Shown piece after piece: positions 41,553 to 51,627 of a stretch of DNA of 64,000 bases; the stretch's first letter is position 1; each line of letters starts with the position of its first letter. The DNA comes from Paenibacillus aceris (GTDB lineage Bacteria > Bacillota > Bacilli > Paenibacillales > NBRC-103111). The translations under genes were made by a program, and so were the position numbers. The notes under the pieces were generated by a model. That model was not told where the DNA came from and ran no database searches. It worked only from the letters and a program-made list of their open reading frames with translations. The stretch covers positions 62,001 through 126,000 of the forward strand of contig NZ_JAGGKV010000016.1 in NCBI RefSeq assembly GCF_017874035.1. Reading direction: 5' to 3'.

Positions 41553-42601
41553 CTTTTTGGGAAGGTAAGCGAGTACTTGTAACGGGCCATACTGGTTTTA
41601 AGGGAGGGTGGCTCTCGCTCTGGCTTCAAAAACTAGGAGCACAGGTTATTGGGTATTCATTAAAGCCAGATACTTCAAATAACTTGTTTGAAATCGCTTG
41701 TGTAGCTCAAAATATGATATCTATTTTTGGAGATATCAAAAATGGAGAATCTATTTTAGAAGTAATAAAAGAGCATAAGCCTGAAATTGTGTTCCATTTG
41801 GCTGCTCAACCCTTGGTAAGGGCGTCCTACTTGGATCCAATAGATACTTATGCGGTCAATGTTATGGGAACAGTAAACATTTTAAATGCTGTGCGTCTAT
41901 CTGATAAAGTAAGAGCCGTTGTGAATATAACTACGGATAAATGCTATGAAAATATGGAGTGGGATTGGTCTTATCGCGAAACGGACAGGTTAGGTGGTCA
42001 TGATCCATATAGCGCTAGTAAAGCATGCAGTGAATTGGTTACGGATTCTTTTCGTAAATCATTTCTTGCCGAGCAAAACATCCAAATTGCATCAGTGCGA
42101 GCAGGGAATGTAATTGGCGGAGGGGATTGGGCTGCAGACCGCCTAATACCAGATCTCATTGTCTCAATTCGAGCGGGAAGATTACCTATGATTCGCAACC
42201 CCTATGCAGTAAGACCATGGCAGCATGTGCTAGAGCCTCTCCACGGTTATTTGACACTTGGTGAAAAGTTATATACCAAAGGCAGTTCATTTGCTACTGC
42301 CTGGAATTTTGGACCTGGGGAAGAAAACATTCTAACAGTCGGGGAAGTTACTGACAAGCTGTTAAAACATTGGGGATCTGATCTGCCATGGCACTATGAT
42401 AAATCAAAGCACCCTCATGAAGCACAACTCTTGAAGTTGGATAGTTCCAAAGCTCGGAGCAAATTAAACTGGAAACCTAGACTCAGTGTTTATGAAACCA
42501 TAAAGTGGACAATTGATTGGTACAAACAATGGGAAGAACAAAAATTCATGAAAGATTTTACGATGCAGCAGATAGAAGCATACGAGAGGAAAAAGGGATA
42601 A
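41549..42601 (+). CDS. rfbG: CDP-glucose 4,6-dehydratase
   Basis: It converts CDP-glucose to CDP-4-keto-6-deoxyglucose with bound NAD. It is an extended SDR of 350 residues with the NAD motif VTGHTGFKGGW, the TTDKCYEN segment and the catalytic YSASK (in DPYSASKACSELV). ATG 41549 overlaps the rfbF stop and follows GGAGG; an in-frame ATG at 41510 lies inside rfbF. No gene for the RfbH-type 3-dehydrase follows, so the 3-deoxy route is not encoded here. Confidence 0.95.
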   Translation: MTFWEGKRVLVTGHTGFKGGWLSLWLQKLGAQVIGYSLKPDTSNNLFEIACVAQNMISIFGDIKNGESILEVIKEHKPEIVFHLAAQPLVRASYLDPIDTYAVNVMGTVNILNAVRLSDKVRAVVNITTDKCYENMEWDWSYRETDRLGGHDPYSASKACSELVTDSFRKSFLAEQNIQIASVRAGNVIGGGDWAADRLIPDLIVSIRAGRLPMIRNPYAVRPWQHVLEPLHGYLTLGEKLYTKGSSFATAWNFGPGEENILTVGEVTDKLLKHWGSDLPWHYDKSKHPHEAQLLKLDSSKARSKLNWKPRLSVYETIKWTIDWYKQWEEQKFMKDFTMQQIEAYERKKG

Positions 42602-42606
42602 AGTAT

Positions 42607-43839
42607 ATGGAAACATTATGTCGATTTTGTAACATGACCTTAAAGGAATTATTTGTCGATTTAGGATTGTCTCCTTTATCCAACTCTTTTGTACATGAGA
42701 ATAATCTTCATAAAAGAAATAATTTTTATCCACTGCATACCTATGTTTGTGGACATTGTTTTCTTGTTCAACTTGAAGAGTTCGAGTCACCTGACGAAAT
42801 TTTCACTGACTATGTATATTTTAGCTCGTATTCAGAGAGTTGGGTTCAACATGCACGTACTTATGTAGAGGTAATCGTTGAAAGGTTTGGCTTGGATAGT
42901 AATTCACAAGTGCTCGAAATAGCGTGTAACGATGGATATTTACTTCAGTTTATGGTTGAGAAGCAGATTCCTTCAATTGGAATAGAACCGGCAAGGAATG
43001 TGGCTGAAGAGGCTCGCAAGAAAGGTGTAACAGTTCTATCCGAATTTTTCGGGTCTGATTTAGCATCAAGTCTGGTCAAAAAAGGTACGAAAGCTGATTT
43101 GTTGATTGGCAATAACGTTCTAGCTCATGTTCCTAATATAAATGACTTTATTATCGGTATGAAACAGGTACTAAGCGAGCGCGGCGTCATTACTATGGAG
43201 TTCCCTCATCTACTTCGATTAATTGAACAGAATCAATTTGATACTATTTATCACGAACATTTCTCTTATTTATCATTTCTCACAGTCAAATTCATGATTG
43301 CTGAGCATGGGTTAACACTATTTGATGTTGAAGAGCTAACGACTCACGGAGGTTCACTTCGTATTTATGCTAAACATGAAGAGGATGAAACAAAGCCAAT
43401 CACTGAAAATGTAACTCGTTTAGAATTATTAGAATTTCAAAAAGGAATACACTGCATAGAAACCTATACGACATTTGCAGATAGAGTGAAACAGATTAAA
43501 AGAAATATTCTACAATTTGTAATAGATGTTAAAAATCAAGGTAAATCAATCGTTGGATATGGAGCTCCTGCCAAGGGAAATACGCTGCTTAACTACTGTG
43601 GAATAGGTAAGGATATGATGGACTATGTTGTAGACCGCAATCCTGCAAAACAAGGTTTATACTTACCTGGTACACATATTCCTGTTTTTGATATCGAACA
43701 TATGTACGAAACCAAACCTGATTATGTTGTTATTATGCCATGGAACCTGAAGGAAGAGATCTTTGGTCAAATCTCTTTTATTCGGGATTGGGGCGGTCAA
43801 TTTGTCGTTTGGATTCCTGAAGTTGAGGTGTTTCACTAA
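42607..43839 (+). CDS. Sugar C-methyltransferase, SAM-dependent (410 aa)
   Basis: It has three parts typical of NDP-ketosugar C-methyltransferases: an N-terminal zinc-binding region (CRFC...CGHC, about 4-60), a SAM fold (VLEIACNDGYLLQFM...GIEPARNVAEEA, about 95-200) with the HEHFSYLS stretch, and a C-terminal domain with GYGAPAKGNTLLNYCGI. Relatives transfer a methyl group to carbon 3 of 4-keto-6-deoxy sugars. ATG 42607 follows AGAGG and AAAGGG six bases after rfbG; the in-frame ATG at 42517 is inside rfbG. The likely product is a branched CDP-sugar. Confidence 0.88.
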   Translation: METLCRFCNMTLKELFVDLGLSPLSNSFVHENNLHKRNNFYPLHTYVCGHCFLVQLEEFESPDEIFTDYVYFSSYSESWVQHARTYVEVIVERFGLDSNSQVLEIACNDGYLLQFMVEKQIPSIGIEPARNVAEEARKKGVTVLSEFFGSDLASSLVKKGTKADLLIGNNVLAHVPNINDFIIGMKQVLSERGVITMEFPHLLRLIEQNQFDTIYHEHFSYLSFLTVKFMIAEHGLTLFDVEELTTHGGSLRIYAKHEEDETKPITENVTRLELLEFQKGIHCIETYTTFADRVKQIKRNILQFVIDVKNQGKSIVGYGAPAKGNTLLNYCGIGKDMMDYVVDRNPAKQGLYLPGTHIPVFDIEHMYETKPDYVVIMPWNLKEEIFGQISFIRDWGGQFVVWIPEVEVFH

Positions 43840-44364
43840 ATGATTCTCAAGCAGCTGGAATTAAAGGGTGCATACATCATTGACCTAGTGCCGATTACAG
43901 ATGAAAGGGGATTTTTCGCAAGAACATGGTGCAAAGAAGTTTTTAATGAATATGGAATCGATGTAGATATAAAGCAATGTAATATATCTTATAACAAATT
44001 GAAAGGTACATTACGGGGGATGCATTATCAAGTTGCTCCATATGAAGAAGCTAAGTTTGTACGAGTAATTCATGGAGCGATCTATGACGTTATCATTGAC
44101 TTAAGAACGGATTCTCCAACCTATATGGAATGGACTAGTGTTGAACTGACTGCTCAGAAGCGCAACATGCTTTATATTCCTGAAGGTTTTGCGCATGGGT
44201 TTCAAACATTGGAGGATGATACAGAGGTCGTTTATCAAATGGGTGAGAATTTCCACCCGGAATCAGCTAGAGGTATTCGCTGGAATGACCCTGCATTCAA
44301 CATAAGGTGGAAAATAGAAGAGCTTATTATAAGTGAAAAGGATCAAACTTATAACTTATGGTAA
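43840..44364 (+). CDS. RmlC-like sugar-nucleotide 3,5-epimerase (174 aa)
   Basis: The cupin fold of dTDP-4-dehydrorhamnose 3,5-epimerases is clear: DERGFFARTWC, LRGMHYQ with the catalytic histidine, VIIDLRTDSPTY, and VVYQMGENFHPESARGIRWNDPAFNI. The usual YY before the PE is changed to NF, so its specificity may differ or be limited to one carbon. It starts one base after the methyltransferase stop codon. In this context it should act on the CDP-linked 4-keto sugar. Confidence 0.9.
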   Translation: MILKQLELKGAYIIDLVPITDERGFFARTWCKEVFNEYGIDVDIKQCNISYNKLKGTLRGMHYQVAPYEEAKFVRVIHGAIYDVIIDLRTDSPTYMEWTSVELTAQKRNMLYIPEGFAHGFQTLEDDTEVVYQMGENFHPESARGIRWNDPAFNIRWKIEELIISEKDQTYNLW

Positions 44365-44377
44365 AGGGGGAGTGGGG

Positions 44378-44866
44378 TTGATTATTATTTCCGAATCGGC
44401 ATATGTGTCCAAATTAGCCGATATAGAGGATTCTGTTCGTGGAACTCAAATCGTAGTTGGTGATGGGACAAAGATCGACTCATTTGTTAAAATCAAGCCA
44501 ACGGGGGGAATCGGTGATGTCATCATTGGCTCTAATTGCTATTTAAATTCAGGAGTTGTCATTTACTCCGGCAATGGAGTGAAGATAGGCAATGATGTCA
44601 TGATCGCAGCTAATTGCACTTTAGCTCCTGTGAATCATCAATATAAGCTAAAGCATTTAACGATAAGAGAACAAAGATTTCTTCCTAGTAAGGGAGGGAT
44701 TATTATAGAAGATGATGTATGGATCGGCGCTAATTGTGTGATCCTAGATGGTTCCATCTTGAGAAGAGGGTGTGTTGTAGGGGCTAACTCCCTTGTAAAT
44801 ACTGAATTGGAGGCTTATTCCGTTTATGTGGGGAGCCCCGCTAAGAAAGTTGGGGAACGTTCATGA
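44378..44866 (+). CDS. Left-handed beta-helix acyltransferase (162 aa)
   Basis: Repeated hexapeptide turns (IVVGDGTKIDSFVKIKP, VIIGSNCYLNSGVVIY, VKIGNDVMIAANCTLAP, IIIEDDVWIGANCVILDGSILRRGCVVGANSLV) mark an O- or N-acyltransferase of the WbbJ/maltose-acetyltransferase type, usually with acetyl-CoA. NHQY supplies a candidate catalytic histidine. The start is uncertain: TTG 44378 lies five bases after AAAGGGGGAG; GTG 44333 would overlap the epimerase gene. The product probably acetylates the sugar or glycan. Confidence 0.82.
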   Translation: MIIISESAYVSKLADIEDSVRGTQIVVGDGTKIDSFVKIKPTGGIGDVIIGSNCYLNSGVVIYSGNGVKIGNDVMIAANCTLAPVNHQYKLKHLTIREQRFLPSKGGIIIEDDVWIGANCVILDGSILRRGCVVGANSLVNTELEAYSVYVGSPAKKVGERS

Positions 44867-45678
44867 AGACAACCGTTTTTGGATCAAAAGGATTTATTGG
44901 GAGTCACTTAGTACAAAGATTAGTTGAGCTTCAGTGTGAGTTCTTTGAACCCGAACGAGGAAGCTTGGAAGCCTTTAATACTTCATTGGGTCATGTGATA
45001 TATTGTGCCGGAGTAACCTCTGATTTTAGGATGAGGCCTTATGATACAGTGAAGGCTCATGTGACCTATTTGTCAGATTTACTACAGAATGCTCGATTTG
45101 ATTCGTTTTTGTATGTATCTTCAACTCGAATCTATTACGGGGCCAAGGAAGGGTTTGAAGATTCGGATTTAGTCGTAAACCCCAATCGATCCGATGATTT
45201 ATTCCAATTATCCAAGTTATTAGGGGAATCCTTATGTCTCAACTCATCTAGAAATGTAAAAATCGCAAGAATATCCAATGTATGTGGACAAGATTTTCAA
45301 TCCGATAATTTTTTGTACTCCATCATTAAAGATGCTGTTAATCATAAAGTAATTAATTTACAAACAACATTAAGCTCAGCAAAAGATTATATTTGCATTG
45401 AAGATGTGGTAGAGTTGCTTATTAAAATTTCTCATGTTGGCACATCATCTATGTACAATATTGCGAGTGGAACTAACACCACAAATGAAAAGGTCACTAA
45501 TGAGATACAACGTTTGACCTCATGTGATGTAATCGTTAAGCAAAATGCTGCAGAAATTATTTTCCCTCCTATATCCACAGAAAAAATCCAAGAAGAGTTT
45601 GCTTTTAAACCGTTGGATATAATCCAAAGAATCAAACAAATGACATTGAAATATCAAGCCGAAAGGATAATTCCATAA
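44863..45678 (+). CDS. NAD(P)-dependent sugar epimerase/reductase-like protein (271 aa)
   Basis: It is an extended SDR with a Rossmann motif FGSKGFIGSHL, YVSSTRIYYG and the helix DDLFQLSKLLGES. In that helix the catalytic tyrosine of YxxxK is replaced by phenylalanine while the lysine is kept, which is unusual. By context it would reduce the 4-keto group and finish the sugar nucleotide. It overlaps the preceding gene by four bases (ATGA) and the next gene by one. If the tyrosine loss abolishes activity, it could be a regulatory or binding relative. Confidence 0.82.
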   Translation: MKTTVFGSKGFIGSHLVQRLVELQCEFFEPERGSLEAFNTSLGHVIYCAGVTSDFRMRPYDTVKAHVTYLSDLLQNARFDSFLYVSSTRIYYGAKEGFEDSDLVVNPNRSDDLFQLSKLLGESLCLNSSRNVKIARISNVCGQDFQSDNFLYSIIKDAVNHKVINLQTTLSSAKDYICIEDVVELLIKISHVGTSSMYNIASGTNTTNEKVTNEIQRLTSCDVIVKQNAAEIIFPPISTEKIQEEFAFKPLDIIQRIKQMTLKYQAERIIP

Positions 45679-46361
45679 TGGAACTGTCGTTACCATATAG
45701 TGATTTCAATTTGTATGTGCAAAAACAGTTAGAACATTTTTTCCCTGATAAAATCGCTATAAATCAAGGGGAATGGAACACAGTTATGGATAAGGCTTTA
45801 GACAGGACAGCCTTTTGTTTCAAACATGTTACTTTACCTGCGTATAATAAGAATGGGAGTCCTTTTTTGAATCATTTACATTCCGATCAATACGCAGTTT
45901 TTTTATGGTTTCTTTCGAATACAATATGGAAGGAATCCCAAAATGAAATTGTAGCAAATAAGTTGTTTTATTTAAACAAAGCGCTTCATGGAATTAGCGT
46001 AATGTATAATACAGCTCTACCGGATATTTTTTTATTGCTTCACACAGTAGGTACGGTTTTAGGAAGAGCAACTTATGGTGACTTCTTTGTTGCTTCGCAG
46101 GGTTGTACGGTAGGTGCACAAAACGATTGCTATCCTTTGATTGGCAAAGGGGTAGGGCTGCTTCCGAATTCATCTGTGATAGGCGACTGCAGAGTGGGTA
46201 ATCGTTCGGTTGTAGGGATAAATGCAACAGTTTATCAAGATGATATCGACCAGGATCAAGTTGTATTTGTTGATTCAGATGGAAAGGTACAGAGAAAATT
46301 GAAAAACGGTGATGCATGGACCCAACGTTTCTTTAATGTTTCTCTGAAGGATGTTAATTAA
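45678..46361 (+). CDS. Serine-acetyltransferase-like hexapeptide protein (227 aa)
   Basis: The helical front (about 1-125) and short beta-helix (VASQGCTVGAQNDCYPLIGKGVGLLPNSSVIGDCRVGNRSVVG, read as successive turns, about 140-185) resemble CysE-type acetyltransferases. The HQGVTVG segment of CysE is here SQGCTVG, so the histidine is missing and the usual serine reaction is doubtful. It starts at the last base of the preceding stop codon. It is the last gene of the run; the DnaA-box array begins four bases after its stop. Confidence 0.75.
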   Translation: MELSLPYSDFNLYVQKQLEHFFPDKIAINQGEWNTVMDKALDRTAFCFKHVTLPAYNKNGSPFLNHLHSDQYAVFLWFLSNTIWKESQNEIVANKLFYLNKALHGISVMYNTALPDIFLLLHTVGTVLGRATYGDFFVASQGCTVGAQNDCYPLIGKGVGLLPNSSVIGDCRVGNRSVVGINATVYQDDIDQDQVVFVDSDGKVQRKLKNGDAWTQRFFNVSLKDVN

Positions 46362-46364
46362 TCC

Positions 46365-46459
46365 TGTGGATAATGTGTACAAACCTGTGCATAACTCTGT
46401 GAATAAAGTGGATAAACCTGCGCCGCGACAATATTCTACAAATTCCGCAGTTATCCACG
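46365..46459 (+). repeat. Array of DnaA boxes
   Basis: Five nine-base units of the form TGTGNATAA run head to tail: 46365-46373 (TGTGGATAA), 46374-46382 (TGTGTACAA, one mismatch), 46386-46394 (TGTGCATAA), 46398-46406 (TGTGAATAA) and 46407-46415 (AGTGGATAA, one mismatch). The gaps are 0, 3, 3 and 0 bases, a symmetric pattern. A sixth, inverted box, TTATCCACG, is at 46451-46459. No origin genes are near, so this is a candidate DnaA-titration or regulatory site. Confidence 0.8.
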
Positions 46460-46511
46460 GCTTGTATATACCCGAATTTTCAAAAAATTTACTTGGAATT
46501 AAAGTTTGAAA

Positions 46512-46541
46512 TTGACAGGTCAAGCAGACGGGTGATATAGT
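46512..46541 (+). promoter_or_regulatory. Sigma-A promoter of the cold-shock gene
   Basis: TTGACA (46512-46517), 18 bases, TATAGT (46536-46541), with an extended -10 TG at 46533-46534. The leader to the ATG would be about 65 bases. The DnaA boxes lie 50 to 150 bases upstream. Confidence 0.8.
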
Positions 46542-46613
46542 CAAAAAGTAAGGGCTTTCATTATTCATTGTTAATGATTTTACATTTTTTAAAACGAAGG
46601 GAATGTGTACGTT

Positions 46614-46811
46614 ATGCAAGGTAAAGTTAAATGGTTCAACGCAGAAAAAGGCTATGGTTTTATTGAGCGTGAAGATGGTGGGGATGTATTCGTGCATTTC
46701 TCAGCTATCCAATCTGAAGGGTTCAAAACGCTGGACGAAGGTCAAGCTGTAGAGTTTGACATCGTAGAAGGCGCACGTGGTCCGCAAGCAGCTAACGTTA
46801 GCAGACTATAA
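46614..46811 (+). CDS. Cold-shock protein
   Basis: It is a single OB-fold nucleic-acid chaperone of 65 residues with both RNA-binding motifs, KGYGFIE and VFVHFSA, and the opening MQGKVKWFNAEKG. It melts mRNA structure at low temperature or in fast growth. ATG 46614 gives the family length; an in-frame GTG at 46605 is too near the GAAGGG site. It has its own promoter and terminator and is the only housekeeping-type gene between the accessory block and hpf. Confidence 0.95.
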   Translation: MQGKVKWFNAEKGYGFIEREDGGDVFVHFSAIQSEGFKTLDEGQAVEFDIVEGARGPQAANVSRL

Positions 46812-46857
46812 TTATCCGGCACGGCTTGTGCCGCTAGTATACACCAACGAACATGCG

Positions 46858-46888
46858 CACCCTGGGAGTCATCCTGGGGTGTTTTTTT
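46858..46888 (+). terminator. Intrinsic terminator of the cold-shock gene
   Basis: CACCC and GGGTG with inner G-U and G-C pairs make a ten-base stem around GTCA, followed by seven T. A smaller hairpin, CGGCAC/GTGCCG at 46817-46833, sits just after the stop codon. Confidence 0.88.
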
Positions 46889-46914
46889 GCGTATAAATAT
46901 TATGCTCGGAATTT

Positions 46915-46941
46915 AAAGGAATTATGAAGATGGGGTGGAAT
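46915..46941 (+). promoter_or_regulatory. Sigma-H promoter of hpf
   Basis: AAAGGAATT (46915-46923), 11 bases, GTGGAAT (46935-46941) fit the sigma-H consensus RnAGGAwww-N11-12-RnnGAAT at every fixed position. Bacillus subtilis hpf (yvyD) is under sigma-H and sigma-B; no sigma-B-like site was seen here. Confidence 0.75.
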
Positions 46942-46977
46942 GTAGTATACTGTAAGTAGGAAGGGAGATGTTTAACT

Positions 46978-47532
46978 ATGATGATTAGCATTCGCGGAGA
47001 ACACCTTGAAGTAACTGAGGCCCTCAGGGACTATGTCGAGAAAAAATTAAACAGACTAGATAGGTATTTTGAAGCTCCCCTTACATCCGATGTACAAGTA
47101 AAGCTAAGTGTGGTTAAAGGTTTACAAACCATTGAAGTGGCAATTCCTCTAACAGGCGTGCTGCTGAGAGCTGAAGAACGCAATTCAGATATGTATGCTT
47201 CGATTGATTTGGTAGTGGACAAGTTAGAGCGCCAAATTCGCAAGCATAAAACAAGAACGAACCGCAAAATTCGCGAAGAAGGCGGCAAGCGCGATTTGTT
47301 CAAAATCGAAACATCGCCTGTCACTTTTGTGGAAGAGGAAGAAGATTTTGAATTGGTCCGCAACAAGCGCTTCGATTTGAAGCCGATGGATGTTGAGGAA
47401 GCGATTTTGCAAATGAATATGGTTGGCCACAGCTTCTTTGTTTTCTCCAATATGGACACAGATTCAGTCAATGTCGTTTATAAACGCAACGACGGCAAGT
47501 ACGGATTAATTGAGCCGGCAATTTACAAATAA
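46978..47532 (+). CDS. hpf: Ribosome hibernation promoting factor, long form
   Basis: It pairs 70S ribosomes into inactive 100S dimers in stationary phase. The N-terminal S30AE domain (about 1-100: ISIRGEHLEVTEALRDYVEKKLNRLDRYF, IDLVVDKLERQIRKHK) sits in the 30S decoding channel. The C-terminal domain (about 128-183: VRNKRFDLKPMDVEEAILQMNMVGHSFFVFSN, YGLIEPAIY) makes the dimer contact. AAGGGAG lies ten bases before ATG 46978; ATG 46981 is equally possible. It is followed by a terminator and then secA, the conserved Bacillales order. Confidence 0.96.
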   Translation: MMISIRGEHLEVTEALRDYVEKKLNRLDRYFEAPLTSDVQVKLSVVKGLQTIEVAIPLTGVLLRAEERNSDMYASIDLVVDKLERQIRKHKTRTNRKIREEGGKRDLFKIETSPVTFVEEEEDFELVRNKRFDLKPMDVEEAILQMNMVGHSFFVFSNMDTDSVNVVYKRNDGKYGLIEPAIYK

Positions 47533-47545
47533 AATAAATGATACC

Positions 47546-47583
47546 AAGAGCTTGATTCGATTCTATCGGATTGAGCTCTTTTC
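47546..47583 (+). terminator. Intrinsic terminator of hpf
   Basis: AAGAGCT and AGCTCTT form the outer stem, extended inward through partly paired TGATTCGAT/ATCGGATT, followed by TTTTC. Confidence 0.8.
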
Positions 47584-47745
47584 AGTTGATAAAAAAGCAT
47601 ACGGGTATACCCCTTTAGGACGACAAGGTCGTTTATTTTGCATGCATGCATTTAAGGCAACGATTCAATACTATAGTAATAAGTGAAAAAACGTGAGAAT
47701 TTTGTGGGTTATGGACAGTTTATACGTAAGTAGACGGAGGGTTTG

Positions 47746-47775
47746 TTGCGGCAGGACGGTCAAAGGTGGTACAAT
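47746..47775 (+). promoter_or_regulatory. Candidate secA promoter and upstream palindromes
   Basis: TTGCGG (47746-47751), 18 bases, TACAAT (47770-47775) is a modest sigma-A match 36 bases before the ATG. Further upstream are two palindromes, GGGTATACCC (47603-47612) and TGCATGCATGCA (47639-47650), of unknown role. Confidence 0.45.
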
Positions 47776-47810
47776 TTAAGGATACGAATGTAATGGAAAG
47801 GGGTTCACCG

Positions 47811-50330
<2,520 letters not shown>

Positions 50331-50386
50331 ACGAAGCTGACGCGATCCTTTTAGCAAAGGCACAAGAGAATAAAGAGGTGTAAGAC

Positions 50387-51506
50387 ATGCTGGAACCAGA
50401 AGTGAAACAAGATTTAAGAGAAACAGCAAAGCGACTAACCGAATTACGGGGGTCTCTTTGACTTAGATCATAAGTTGGAAGCGATCGGCGATTTTGAGGA
50501 AAAAATGGGGGCGCCGGACTTCTGGGACGATAACGAACGCGCCCAGAAGACCATCGCCGAGCTCAACGCCATCAAGAGCGTTGTGGATCAGTTTCAGGGC
50601 TTCTCGAACGAGTTTGACGACCTGCAGGTCATGGTCGAACTCGAGGAAGAGGAAAGCGATGCTGGCTTGGTGGCTGACATTGAGGCAGGCATCGCGGGGC
50701 TTAAGAAGAAGCTCGAGGGCTTCGAGCTTGGCTTATTGCTCAATCAGCCGTATGACCGGCTGAATGCGATTCTAGAGCTGCATCCCGGTGCGGGCGGCAC
50801 GGAGTCGCAGGACTGGGCGGAGATGCTGCTGCGCATGTACCGCCGCTGGGCGGAGAAGCGGGGCTACAAAGTCGAGGTGCTCGACTATTTGCCCGGCGAC
50901 GAAGCCGGCGTGAAGAGTGTCACGCTGCAAATCACAGGCTTCAATGCCTACGGCTACTTGAAAGCGGAGAAGGGCGTGCACCGGCTCGTGCGAATTTCGC
51001 CGTTTGATGCGTCAGGCAGACGTCACACATCTTTCGTGTCGTGCGATATCATGCCGGAGATTGAGGACGATACAGAGGTTGAGATCCGCACAGAGGATCT
51101 CAAAATCGATACGTATCGGGCAAGCGGCGCCGGCGGTCAGCATATCAACACCACGGATTCGGCCGTGCGGATTACGCACATACCGACCGGGGTTGTGGTG
51201 AGCTGTCAGCAAGAACGTTCGCAGATCAAGAACCGCGAGAAAGCGATGAAGATGCTGCGTTCCAAGCTGTACGAGAAGAAGATCGAAGCGCAAATGAAGC
51301 ATCTGGCTGAAATTCGCGGCGAGCAGTCGGACATTGGCTGGGGCAGCCAAATCCGTTCGTACGTCTTTCATCCGTACAGCATGGTGAAAGATCACAGGAC
51401 TTCGGCGGAGACTGGGAATATCGGTGCGGTCATGGACGGAGATCTTGATTCGTTCATCGATGCTTACCTGCGTCATCAGATTCGGAAGCCGGATAACGCC
51501 GAATAA
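50387..51506 (+). CDS. prfB: Peptide chain release factor 2 (programmed +1 frameshift)
   Basis: RF2 reads UGA and UAA. The coding sequence is in two frames: 50387-50458 (24 codons from ATG, after GAGGTG) reaches CTT followed by the in-frame stop TGA (50459-50461); a +1 slip continues at 50460 as GAC TTA GAT and runs to 51506, giving 372 residues. SPF (in RISPFDASGRR) and the catalytic GGQ (in ASGAGGQHINTTDSAVRITH) are intact. Low RF2 causes a pause at TGA and more frameshifting, so the protein controls itself. Confidence 0.97.
50447..50462 (+). promoter_or_regulatory. RF2 frameshift signal
   Basis: GGGGG (50448-50452) acts as an internal Shine-Dalgarno-like sequence three bases before the slippery CTT; then TGA C follows, the poor stop context used across bacteria. 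Confidence 0.9.
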
Positions 51507-51583
51507 TTGGCACTTTGGCGAGATGAGGCAAGGCCTTTTGCTTCGAGCAGAGGGTAAACGCATAGCAGAGGCAATAGACGTTC

Positions 51584-51613
51584 ATCCTACACCTAACAGG
51601 TGTAGGATTTTTT
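51584..51613 (+). terminator. Intrinsic terminator of the secA-prfB unit
   Basis: ATCCTACACCT and AGGTGTAGGAT form a perfect 11-base stem with a three-base loop, followed by TTTTT. Confidence 0.93.
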
Positions 51614-51627
51614 GTGAGAGGAGGCCT

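Noticed and set aside
46365..46459. Chromosomal replication origin
   Set aside because: DnaA boxes are present, but dnaA, dnaN, recF or gyrB are not, and no clear A/T-rich unwinding region with DnaA-trios was found beside them.
50387..50475. Broken prfB (nonsense mutation)
   Set aside because: The TGA is part of the well-known RF2 frameshift signal with all its elements.
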